Positions 6,300 through 12,465 of a stretch of 12,465 bases of DNA are shown here, piece by piece. Made by a program: the position numbers and the translations under genes. The stretch comes from SIG459 sp045532145 (GTDB lineage: Bacteria > Bacillota > Clostridia > Oscillospirales > Oscillospiraceae): assembly GCA_045532145.1 (NCBI GenBank), contig JAZSFJ010000038.1, positions 1-12,465 on the forward strand, given 5' to 3'. A model generated the notes under the pieces. That model saw only the letters and a program-made list of their open reading frames with translations, ran no database searches and was not told the DNA's origin. Numbering within the stretch: position 1 is the stretch's first letter; the number at the start of each line of letters is the position of its first letter.

Positions 6300-7670
6300 A
6301 TGTCCGATACCATTGCCGCCATTTCCACCGGCTCTTCCCTTTCCGCAATAGGAATAATCCGCCTTTCCGGTCCCGACACCCTGACGGTCATCGACAAGGT
6401 GTTCACCCCTGCCTCAGGCAAAGCCATGAGCCTGCGCCGGGACAGGCAGCTTGTATACGGCTCTCTCCACGACCACAGGGGAGCCACCCTTGACCTCTGC
6501 CTTTGCACCATAAGCCGGGGGCCCGGCAGCTACACCGGCGAGGATACCGCCGAGCTTCAGTGCCACGGCAGCCCCACGGTGCTGCAGGAGGGACTGCGAG
6601 CCCTTTTCGCGGCGGGAGCCAGACAGGCTCTCCCCGGAGAGTTCACAAAGCGGGCCTTTTTGAACGGGTGCATGGACCTGACTCAGGCAGAAGCCGTCAT
6701 TGATCTTATCCACGCCGAGACTGCCGAAGCTGCAAAAAACGCCGCCGGTCAGCTTGGCGGCGCCATAGTCCGAAAAACGGACGCCATATACGATGCCCTC
6801 AAGGACATTTCCGCCCACTATCACGCAGTGCTGGATTACCCCGACGAGGATATTGAAGATTTTCAGCTTGAGTCCTACAGCTCCACTCTCTCCGAAGCAG
6901 AAAACACCCTCTCCTCCCTTCTTACGAGCTTTGACCGTGGCCGGGTAATGCGCGAAGGCGTGCCCGCCGTTATACTGGGCAAGCCCAACGCGGGAAAAAG
7001 CAGCCTTCTCAACGCCCTTCTGGGCTACGAGCGGGCCATTGTTACCGACATTCCCGGCACCACCCGGGACACCATCACCGAAAAGGTGAAGCTGGGCAGA
7101 GTGCTGCTGCGTCTCACTGACACCGCGGGACTTCGCAAGACCGAGGATGCCGTGGAGCGCATAGGTGTGGACAGGGCTCTTGCCGCTGCCGGTGAGGCGG
7201 AGCTTGCCCTGGTGCTTATAGACCCCACAGCCCAGGAGGAAGAGGACTTTGAGGCCCTTCGCTCCGTGCAGCACATAAAGCATATTATAGTGGTTCTCAC
7301 AAAGGCAGATATTCTCCCCATGCAGGGAGCTGTCATTTCCATGAAGGGTCTTCGCTGCGATGAGCTCATCTCCCTCAGTTCCAAAACCGGCGAGGGTCTC
7401 AGTCTGCTCACTGACGCTGTGGAGAATCTTTATCCCGAGGGCAGTGCCGCTCCCGGTGAAATACTCACCAATTCCCGCCACGCCGACGCCGTGGGCCGGG
7501 CTCTTGAGTCCGTCCGGGCAGCCAAAGCCGCAATGGACTTCGGTCTTACACCCGATGCCGTGCTGGTAGAAGCAGAGGAAGCCATGGCCGCTCTGGGCGA
7601 GCTTTCCGGCAAAACCGTCCGTGAGGACATCACAAGCCGCATATTCGAGCGGTTTTGCGTGGGCAAATAA
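6300..7670 (+). CDS. mnmE: tRNA modification GTPase MnmE
   Basis: GTPase that works with MnmG to place the carboxymethylaminomethyl group (or related forms) on U34 of certain tRNAs. It binds a formyl-tetrahydrofolate-type cofactor through its N-terminal domain. The 456-residue product has the full layout. The N-terminal domain (about 5-120) starts TIAAIST, and the G domain sits inside a helical domain. GTPase motifs are GKPNAGKS (227-234), GTTRD (253-257), DTAG (274-277) and TKAD (334-337). The C-terminus is FCVGK with the conserved Cys453. The ATG at 6300 has GGAGG (6288-6292) seven bases upstream. In many Firmicutes mnmE sits beside mnmG, jag and yidC; here it follows an SLH gene across a terminator and is last in its group. 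Confidence 0.98.
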   Translation: MSDTIAAISTGSSLSAIGIIRLSGPDTLTVIDKVFTPASGKAMSLRRDRQLVYGSLHDHRGATLDLCLCTISRGPGSYTGEDTAELQCHGSPTVLQEGLRALFAAGARQALPGEFTKRAFLNGCMDLTQAEAVIDLIHAETAEAAKNAAGQLGGAIVRKTDAIYDALKDISAHYHAVLDYPDEDIEDFQLESYSSTLSEAENTLSSLLTSFDRGRVMREGVPAVILGKPNAGKSSLLNALLGYERAIVTDIPGTTRDTITEKVKLGRVLLRLTDTAGLRKTEDAVERIGVDRALAAAGEAELALVLIDPTAQEEEDFEALRSVQHIKHIIVVLTKADILPMQGAVISMKGLRCDELISLSSKTGEGLSLLTDAVENLYPEGSAAPGEILTNSRHADAVGRALESVRAAKAAMDFGLTPDAVLVEAEEAMAALGELSGKTVREDITSRIFERFCVGK

Positions 7671-7689
7671 GGAATATTGGACGGACGCG

Positions 7690-7800
7690 GGATAGCGGCG
7701 GGAGCAAGCCCCCGCCCTACGGTTTTTCGCCGACCTCGTAGGGGACGATGCCCACATCGTCCCGTATAATCAGGTGTACGTCAAGCCCCCGCCCTACGAT
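7690..7800. repeat. Second block of the CCCGCCCTACG hairpin repeats
   Basis: GCAAGCCCCCGCCCTACGG (7704-7722) and TCAAGCCCCCGCCCTACG (7781-7798) are two near-identical copies 77 bases apart. Both are related to 1301-1319. Between them GGGACGATG (7742-7750) and CATCGTCCC (7755-7763) form a perfect 9-bp hairpin with a four-base loop, preceded by CGTAGG. No gene is seen in 7671-7827. Confidence 0.65.
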
Positions 7801-7827
7801 TGCAATGACGAGTTCCTTGACAGGCTG

Positions 7828-7862
7828 AAAAAAGTGCCATCCGAATTGGATGGCACTTTTTT
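7828..7862. terminator. Bidirectional terminator between mnmE and the WG/SLH gene
   Basis: AAAAAGTGCCATCC and GGATGGCACTTTTTT form a perfect stem (stem bases 7829-7842 and 7848-7861) with a five-base loop. It has a T-run on both strands, as expected between convergent genes. It lies 25 bases after the stop of the leftward surface-protein gene. Confidence 0.92.
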
Positions 7863-7887
7863 ATTATTTTATTTTGCGCATCGTCAC

Positions 7888-8418
7888 TTAATTATAACCC
7901 CTGTAAAGGAAGGTCACGATCTGCCCTCTGGTGCAGGTGGCATTGGGAGCGAAGCTGTTTGCGCTCATGCCGGTGGTGATTCCCTTTTCAACAGCCCAGA
8001 GGACTGCGTCGTAATAATACTGACTCTCAGCTACATCTGCAAAGGGATTTGCGCTGCTTCCCGGTGCAGGCTCGCCTTTTGCTCTCCAGAGGAAGGTGAC
8101 AATCTGGCCGCGGTTGCAATTGGCGTTGGGGCCAAAGCTGTCTGCGCTCAGGCCGGTGGTAATGCCGTTTTCCACTGCCCAAAGAACCGCATCGTAATAA
8201 TACTGTCCCTCGGCAACATCCTTGAAGGGGTTCTCGCTGCTCTTGGGAGCAGGCTCCCCGGCGGCACGCCACAGGAAGGTTACCACCTGAGCACGGGTGC
8301 AGCCGGCAGCAGGGCCGAAGCTGTTTGCAGAAAGACCGCTGGTAACGCTGTTCTGAACTGCCCACATGACAGGCTCAAAGAAATAGTCCTTTTCGGAAAC
8401 ATCGGCAAAGGGATTTTC
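7888..8418 (-). repeat. Three tandem SLH-coding repeats, 183-bp period
   Basis: The repeats begin at 8418, 8235 and 8052 (minus strand), exactly 183 bases apart. Each encodes NPF-x-DV, an aromatic segment, a WAV helix, SFxPxAxC and an R-x-Q-(I/V)-VTFL-x-R helix. The last two are the most alike at the DNA level, suggesting recent duplication. Confidence 0.8.
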
Positions 8419-10734
8419 AATGGGGTCAGGGTCAGGAGTGGGAGTGGGATCATGTCCGGCAAGCTTATCTATAGGCTCTTCCCGTTCATCACCGCAAACG
8501 GTGCAGGTATAAACCTTCAGACCATCTGTCCAGATTTCGGGTTCCTTGACGACCTTGCCCTGGTCCCACTTATGGTCAAGGGCAGCCAGCTTACTGTCAA
8601 CGTAGCTGTCGCCGCAGGGGCAAGTGTGGGTGGTGTAGCCCTCCTCAGTGCAGGTGGGAGCAGTTACAAGGCTTTCATATTTATGAGTATGGCTCAGCTT
8701 AGCTATCTTCTCGGTCTTAGTCTCACCGCAAGCGGTACAGGTAAAGGTTTTCTCGCCCTCGGCTTCCTCCGTGGCTTCCTTGGTCACCTTGCCCTCGTCC
8801 CACTTGTGGCCGGTGGCAGCGACGGGGCTGTCGGTGTAGCTATCACCGCAGGTGCAGGTATGTGTGGTATATCCCTCGTCCACGCAGGTGGGCTCAGTCA
8901 CAAGGCTTTCGTACTTATGGGTATGCTCAGGCTCTTTTTCTTCTGTCTCACGAATGTCATAGAAAACTCTGCCCACATGATTTGTGCGGAGAACGCCATC
9001 ATCGTAAATATACTCGCCATCTGCATCCATGCAGAGCTCAGTTAAATCGAACTGCCAGACATAGCCCTCGTTCACCTTGTCCAGAGTCCATACGACGGGC
9101 AGCACCACTTCTTCATACCAGTAATCGGGGGTATATCCTCCGCTTGCGGACAGTTCAGCGTAGAAACCGTCTTCCTCATAATACATATAGCTTCTGCTTG
9201 CACCCCAGGTATAGCCGAAGGGGAAGCTGATCTGAGTCCCCTTTTCAAGCACATAAACGGAGTTCCTGGTCTCAACAAGCTCACGAAGATTGCCCCACTC
9301 GTCCTGCTCCTCCTCGGGAAGGAGAACATAATCCCCGCAGGTGATCTCATAGATATCCAAAATGGGCTTGCTCAGTTCAAGTCTCACACCGTTGACATAG
9401 ATAAAGCTGTCGCCCACCTGTGCTTCGGGATCATTGGTTTCCTCTTCCACAAGGCTGTTCATGCACACGCCGTAAAGTCCGTCAGCTTCATAGAAATCGG
9501 CTCCGATAACATTCATGCCCTCAGAGTCTTTCACGGGAATAAACATTCCGTTGCTCATCTGGTCTGAGATAAGGTAGCTCTTGCCTTCGCCGTCGCACAC
9601 AGAAGCAATTCCGTCCTCAAACATACCGCATTGGGTCAGCACCGCTGCTTCTCCGCCCGCAGCCGCCACATGATATTCCTTGCCGGCAGTATCCACATAG
9701 AATGCTCTGCCATCCAGCACGACAGGAGCATATCCTCCACTGAAGGGGCTCATAGCGTCATAACGGAAGTCTATCACCTGTTCGCCCTTTTCATTAATGG
9801 CGCCGTACTTTCCGTTTTCGTCCATAACCACTAGCAGGCCGCCGAGGAAAAATTCTCCGTTGCTCATATACTTGAAATCGGCAAAGGCACCGTCTTCCAC
9901 CACCCAGGCTCCGCTTGCGTCCATGATGCCGTAGGTGTAAATATTTACAAAGAGATTTTCATTGGAGCCTCTGGAGCTCTGGATAATATACAAGCCGTTT
10001 TCCGTGGGCCATATTTTGCTGACACCGTCACGTCCCAGCTCGTCGGTGGGGGCAAAGGTTTTGACTATTTTACCCTCTGTGTCCATTATAAAGGTCTGAT
10101 AGGCAGGCATCTGGCCCATACCATTGGTAGACATAGGTATGAGTCCGTTTACGCTGGGACCGGTCTGCACTACGAAGTCGTAACAGTGGTCGTCGATTTC
10201 CAGAGCAGACAGATCCTCCGCCCTGATAGGCTTGCCTTCTGCGGTGAAGGGAATGCCATAGGCATTTGCAACACCGTTATTATACTGGTAATAGAAATCG
10301 AACCCATCAAGCATTACCAGACAGGGACGTTCTGACAAATCCAGCTTTATCTCTCCGCCCTTCATGTCAAGAAGATACAGCTGCGTTCCCTCAAAGTATT
10401 CTTCGAGTTCAGGGGAATACACACTTTCATACATTCCGACAAGAGCCAGACCCTCGGAGCAATAATTAGCCCAGTCGTATTTGCACTCCACGACCATCTC
10501 GCCGGCTTCATTCACATAGCCCCACAGGCCGTTTTGGTCGCAAACCGGAGCATAGCCATCGCTGAAGGGCCCTACCTCAGTAAAAACTGCCTCTCCGACA
10601 ATATCTCGCTTCGCGCTCAGAGAGGATTCAGATGCGAAAAGCGAATTATCGGCGGATGCCACAACAGGCAGCATGCTGACAAGCATGCAAATTACAGCCA
10701 GACAGCAAACGATTCTGTTTCTCATTGTTTTCAT
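7888..10734 (-). CDS. Secreted WG-repeat protein with Cys-rich modules and three SLH domains
   Basis: A 948-residue surface protein of unknown function. I chose the ATG at 10734, since AAGGAG lies eight bases upstream; a GTG nine bases earlier overlaps that site. A signal peptide ends near ASA at residue 28. WG-type repeats fill much of the N-terminal half. The clearest are GLWGYVNEAGE (69-79) and GKYGAINEKGE (about 303-313), each followed by an aromatic/acidic strand and GGYAPV-like segments. Two 78-residue Cys-rich modules (604-681, 682-759) each contain HTHKYESLV, GYTTHTC-x-CGDSY, HKWD and a C-x-x-C pair. A Pro/Asp/Thr linker leads to three 61-residue SLH domains (from 773, 834 and 895) that end at the C-terminus. 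SLH domains imply anchoring to the wall. WG repeats are thought to form ligand- or protein-binding beta structures; the ligand is unknown. The gene is monocistronic, between a bidirectional terminator and a divergent gap. Confidence 0.9.
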   Translation of the reverse strand: MKTMRNRIVCCLAVICMLVSMLPVVASADNSLFASESSLSAKRDIVGEAVFTEVGPFSDGYAPVCDQNGLWGYVNEAGEMVVECKYDWANYCSEGLALVGMYESVYSPELEEYFEGTQLYLLDMKGGEIKLDLSERPCLVMLDGFDFYYQYNNGVANAYGIPFTAEGKPIRAEDLSALEIDDHCYDFVVQTGPSVNGLIPMSTNGMGQMPAYQTFIMDTEGKIVKTFAPTDELGRDGVSKIWPTENGLYIIQSSRGSNENLFVNIYTYGIMDASGAWVVEDGAFADFKYMSNGEFFLGGLLVVMDENGKYGAINEKGEQVIDFRYDAMSPFSGGYAPVVLDGRAFYVDTAGKEYHVAAAGGEAAVLTQCGMFEDGIASVCDGEGKSYLISDQMSNGMFIPVKDSEGMNVIGADFYEADGLYGVCMNSLVEEETNDPEAQVGDSFIYVNGVRLELSKPILDIYEITCGDYVLLPEEEQDEWGNLRELVETRNSVYVLEKGTQISFPFGYTWGASRSYMYYEEDGFYAELSASGGYTPDYWYEEVVLPVVWTLDKVNEGYVWQFDLTELCMDADGEYIYDDGVLRTNHVGRVFYDIRETEEKEPEHTHKYESLVTEPTCVDEGYTTHTCTCGDSYTDSPVAATGHKWDEGKVTKEATEEAEGEKTFTCTACGETKTEKIAKLSHTHKYESLVTAPTCTEEGYTTHTCPCGDSYVDSKLAALDHKWDQGKVVKEPEIWTDGLKVYTCTVCGDEREEPIDKLAGHDPTPTPDPDPIENPFADVSEKDYFFEPVMWAVQNSVTSGLSANSFGPAAGCTRAQVVTFLWRAAGEPAPKSSENPFKDVAEGQYYYDAVLWAVENGITTGLSADSFGPNANCNRGQIVTFLWRAKGEPAPGSSANPFADVAESQYYYDAVLWAVEKGITTGMSANSFAPNATCTRGQIVTFLYRGYN
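8458..8925 (-). repeat. Two tandem 234-bp repeats coding Cys-rich modules
   Basis: Copies at 8692-8925 and 8458-8691 each encode 78 residues and start with HTHKYESLV. The first halves are very similar and the second halves have diverged. Each copy keeps five cysteines, arranged as a single Cys, a C-x-C and a C-x-x-C pair. Confidence 0.8.
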
Positions 10735-10998
10735 AATAGCCACTCCTTGGAAGTGTTATTTTTGCAAGAAGCAATACAATATAAGTATAAAGCATTTTGC
10801 AAATCATTAACAGTAGGCATAATGTACAAAAATATTAGCGTATTTTTTTCTTTGATATTTCAGCTTAATTCCAGAATTCTTTTGATAACCGGAACCCTTT
10901 CATCAGATGCACCTCAAACCTAATTATCAGGGTTTAAACAGGTTTAAGATTTTGTGCATTTCGGCAAAACAGCCAAATATTTAATGCATAATTTATAC

Positions 10999-11031
10999 AA
11001 TAGTCCAAACGTATGTAACGTTTGGACTATT
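10999..11031. promoter_or_regulatory. Long perfect dyad just upstream of the ppdK promoter
   Basis: AATAGTCCAAACG (10999-11011) and CGTTTGGACTATT (11019-11031) form a perfect 13-bp inverted repeat with a seven-base centre. It ends four bases before the -35 box of ppdK. Its centre lies about 54 bases before the predicted start, a usual position for an activator site. The tail ATTTTGTTG is a poor T-run and no rightward gene precedes it, so terminator function is less likely. Confidence 0.5.
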
Positions 11032-11034
11032 TTG

Positions 11035-11062
11035 TTGAAATTATAAAATTTTGTGGTATAAT
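11035..11062 (+). promoter_or_regulatory. Likely ppdK promoter with extended -10
   Basis: TTGAAA (11035-11040) and TATAAT (11057-11062) are spaced by 16 bases. TG at 11054-11055 gives an extended -10 (TGGTATAAT). The start would be near 11069, leaving a leader of about 63 bases. This is among the strongest promoter matches in the window and fits high expression of a central metabolic gene. Confidence 0.75.
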
Positions 11063-11131
11063 CCATTTGGCTCAAAATGGGCCTGTAATGTTGCAAAAAA
11101 CATATGTTTACACATAGAAAGGATTGAAATC

Positions 11132-12440
11132 ATGAGCAAAAAGTATTGCTACCTGTTTACCGAAGGTAACGCAAGCATGCGTGAGCTCCTTGGCGGCAAG
11201 GGCGCCAACCTGGCCGAGATGACCAACATCGGTCTGCCCGTTCCCCAGGGTTTCACCATCACCACCGAGGCCTGCACTCAGTACTATGAGGACGGCCAGA
11301 AGATCAACGACGAGATCTTCGCAGAAATCATGGAATACATCGAGAAGATGGAAGCCATCACCGGCAAGAAGTTCGGCGACAAGGAAAATCCCCTTCTCGT
11401 TTCCGTCCGAAGCGGTGCCCGCGCATCCATGCCCGGCATGATGGACACCATCCCCAACCTCGGCCACAATGAGGAAGTTGTTGAAGTTCTCTCCGCCAAG
11501 AGCGGCAACCCCCGTTGGGCCTGGGACTGCTACCGCCGTTTCATCCAGATGTACTCCGACGTTGTTATGGAAGTCGGCAAGAAGTACTTCGAAGAGCTCA
11601 TCGACGAGATGAAGGAAGCCAAGGGCGTTACTCAGGACGTTGACCTGACCGCCGAAGACCTCAAGGAGCTGGCAGGCCAGTTCAAGGCCGAGTACAAGGC
11701 CAAGATCGGCGCTGAGTTCCCCACCGATCCCAAGGAGCAGCTCATGGGCGCTGTCAAGGCTGTTTTCCGCAGCTGGGATAACCCCCGTGCAAACGTTTAC
11801 CGCCGCGATAACGACATCCCCTACTCCTGGGGTACTGCCGTCAACGTTCAGTCCATGGCCTTCGGCAACATGGGTGATGACTGCGGCACCGGCGTTGCTT
11901 TCACCCGCAACCCCGCTACCGGCGAGCGCAAGCTCTTCGGTGAGTTCCTGACCAACGCCCAGGGCGAAGACGTCGTTGCCGGCGTCCGCACTCCCATGCC
12001 CATCAGCCAGATGGCAGAGAAGTTCCCCGAGGCATTTGCTCAGTTCGAGAACGTTTGCCAGATTCTCGAGAACCACTATCACGATATGCAGGACATGGAG
12101 TTCACCGTTGAAAACGGCAAGCTCTATATGCTCCAGACCCGCAACGGCAAGCGCACTCCCGCTGCCGCTCTCAAGATCGCCTGCGACCTCGTGGACGAAG
12201 GCATGATCGATGAGAAGAAGGCCGTCGCCATGATCGAGCCCCGCACCCTGGACACCCTGCTGCATCCCCAGTTCGACGCTGTCGCTCTGAAGAACAGCAA
12301 GGTCATCGGTAAGGCTCTGGGCGCATCTCCCGGTGCTGCTACCGGTAAGTGCGTGTTCTCCGCTGAGGACGCCAAGGAATGGGCGCAGCGCGGTGAAAAG
12401 GTCGTTCTGGTCCGTCTGGAGACCTCTCCCGAGGACATCG
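11132..12440 (+). CDS. ppdK: Pyruvate, phosphate dikinase, 5' half (truncated by contig end)
   Basis: Interconverts pyruvate, ATP and phosphate with PEP, AMP and PPi; in anaerobes it often serves PPi-linked glycolysis or PEP supply. The 436 codons visible are about half of the usual 870-880. The start MSKKYCYLFTEGNASMRELL, with GAAAGGA eight bases before the ATG, matches the family N-terminus. The ATP-grasp part shows GGKGANLAEM, SVRSGARASMPGMMDT, RRFIQMYSDVVMEV, AVKAVFRSWDNPRA and LQTRNGKRT. The phosphohistidine domain begins with ASPGAATGK and breaks off at ETSPEDIE. The catalytic histidine (in GGMTSHAA, about 20 residues on) and the PEP-binding barrel are missing. The frame continues open to the window end, but from 12441 the bases look like sequencing adapter, so the last eight codons should not be trusted. 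Codon use is strongly biased, as in highly expressed genes. Confidence 0.97.
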
Positions 12441-12465
12441 AAGTCGGAGGCCAAGCGGTCTTAGG
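12441..12465 (+). other. Probable BGI/MGI sequencing adapter remnant
   Basis: The last 25 bases begin AAGTCGGAGGCC and end AAGCGGTCTTAGG. As I remember it, this is the start of the DNBSEQ/BGISEQ read adapter. It replaces the conserved PPDK sequence that should follow SPEDIE, where GM-x-AA is expected. I take it as untrimmed adapter at the contig end, not genomic DNA. Confidence 0.9.

Larger units (their letters stand above)
10735..11131. other. Divergent regulatory gap between the WG/SLH gene and ppdK
   Basis: An AT-rich interval of about 397 bases with no convincing gene. For the leftward gene the best -10 candidate is TATACT at 10789-10784 (minus), without a good -35. GGTTTAA occurs twice (10931-10937, 10941-10947), with AAACC in the opposite sense at 10916-10920. 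A long palindrome (10999-11031) and the ppdK promoter follow. The ppdK ribosome binding site is GAAAGGA at 11117-11123. Confidence 0.6.

Noticed and set aside
7774..9045. A 423-codon plus-strand frame opposite the SLH and Cys modules
   Set aside because: It begins inside a repeat and the terminator, and mirrors the tandem repeats of the minus-strand gene. It has no signal or family motif of its own.
11108..12454. A long open frame on the minus strand opposite ppdK
   Set aside because: It is the antisense shadow of a highly biased, clearly conserved PPDK gene. It has no ribosome binding site and no family resemblance.
1..12465. CRISPR arrays, tRNA or rRNA genes, transposases, phage or defence genes
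   Set aside because: I looked for spaced direct repeats, cloverleaf arms and known families, and saw none. The repeats present are palindromic and intergenic, or are protein-domain repeats.

Overview
The window looks like a contig from an uncultured anaerobic Clostridia bacterium, most likely an Oscillospiraceae-like gut Firmicute. The evidence is a two-gene SufC/SufB-type Fe-S assembly operon, the redox repressor Rex, a Clostridium symbiosum-like pyruvate phosphate dikinase, two S-layer-homology (SLH) surface proteins and strong AGGAGG-type ribosome binding sites. The large palindromic intergenic repeats also fit, as similar ones recur in gut Clostridia genomes. The placement is inference from gene content.

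Layout. dnaJ (+) opens the window and ends at a strong hairpin terminator. The stretch 1293-1644 has no gene but carries a block of palindromic repeats. A leftward operon follows: smsC/sufC-like ATPase, smsB/sufB-like scaffold and a PHP-domain phosphatase, tightly packed and ending at its own terminator. About 360 bases of divergent promoter DNA separate smsC from rex. Rightward come rex, a small SLH surface protein and mnmE, with a terminator-like hairpin just before the mnmE ribosome binding site. A second repeat-bearing gap (7671-7887) ends in a bidirectional terminator shared with a large leftward gene. That gene encodes a secreted WG-repeat protein with two Cys-rich modules and three SLH domains. 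A 397-base regulatory gap leads to ppdK (+), which runs off the end.

How the genes fit. Rex (NADH/NAD+ sensing), the minimal Fe-S system and PPDK (PPi-linked pyruvate/PEP conversion) are all at home in a strict anaerobe. DnaJ and MnmE are housekeeping. The two SLH proteins belong to the cell surface and use visibly different SLH types.

The last 25 bases (12441-12465) match, from memory, the BGI/MGI (DNBSEQ) sequencing adapter. They interrupt ppdK exactly where it departs from its family, so they are probably artefact. I found no defence system, CRISPR array, phage or transposase gene, tRNA or rRNA. The most interesting non-housekeeping items are the palindromic repeats, the mnmE leader, the Fe-S/PHP operon and the modular surface protein.
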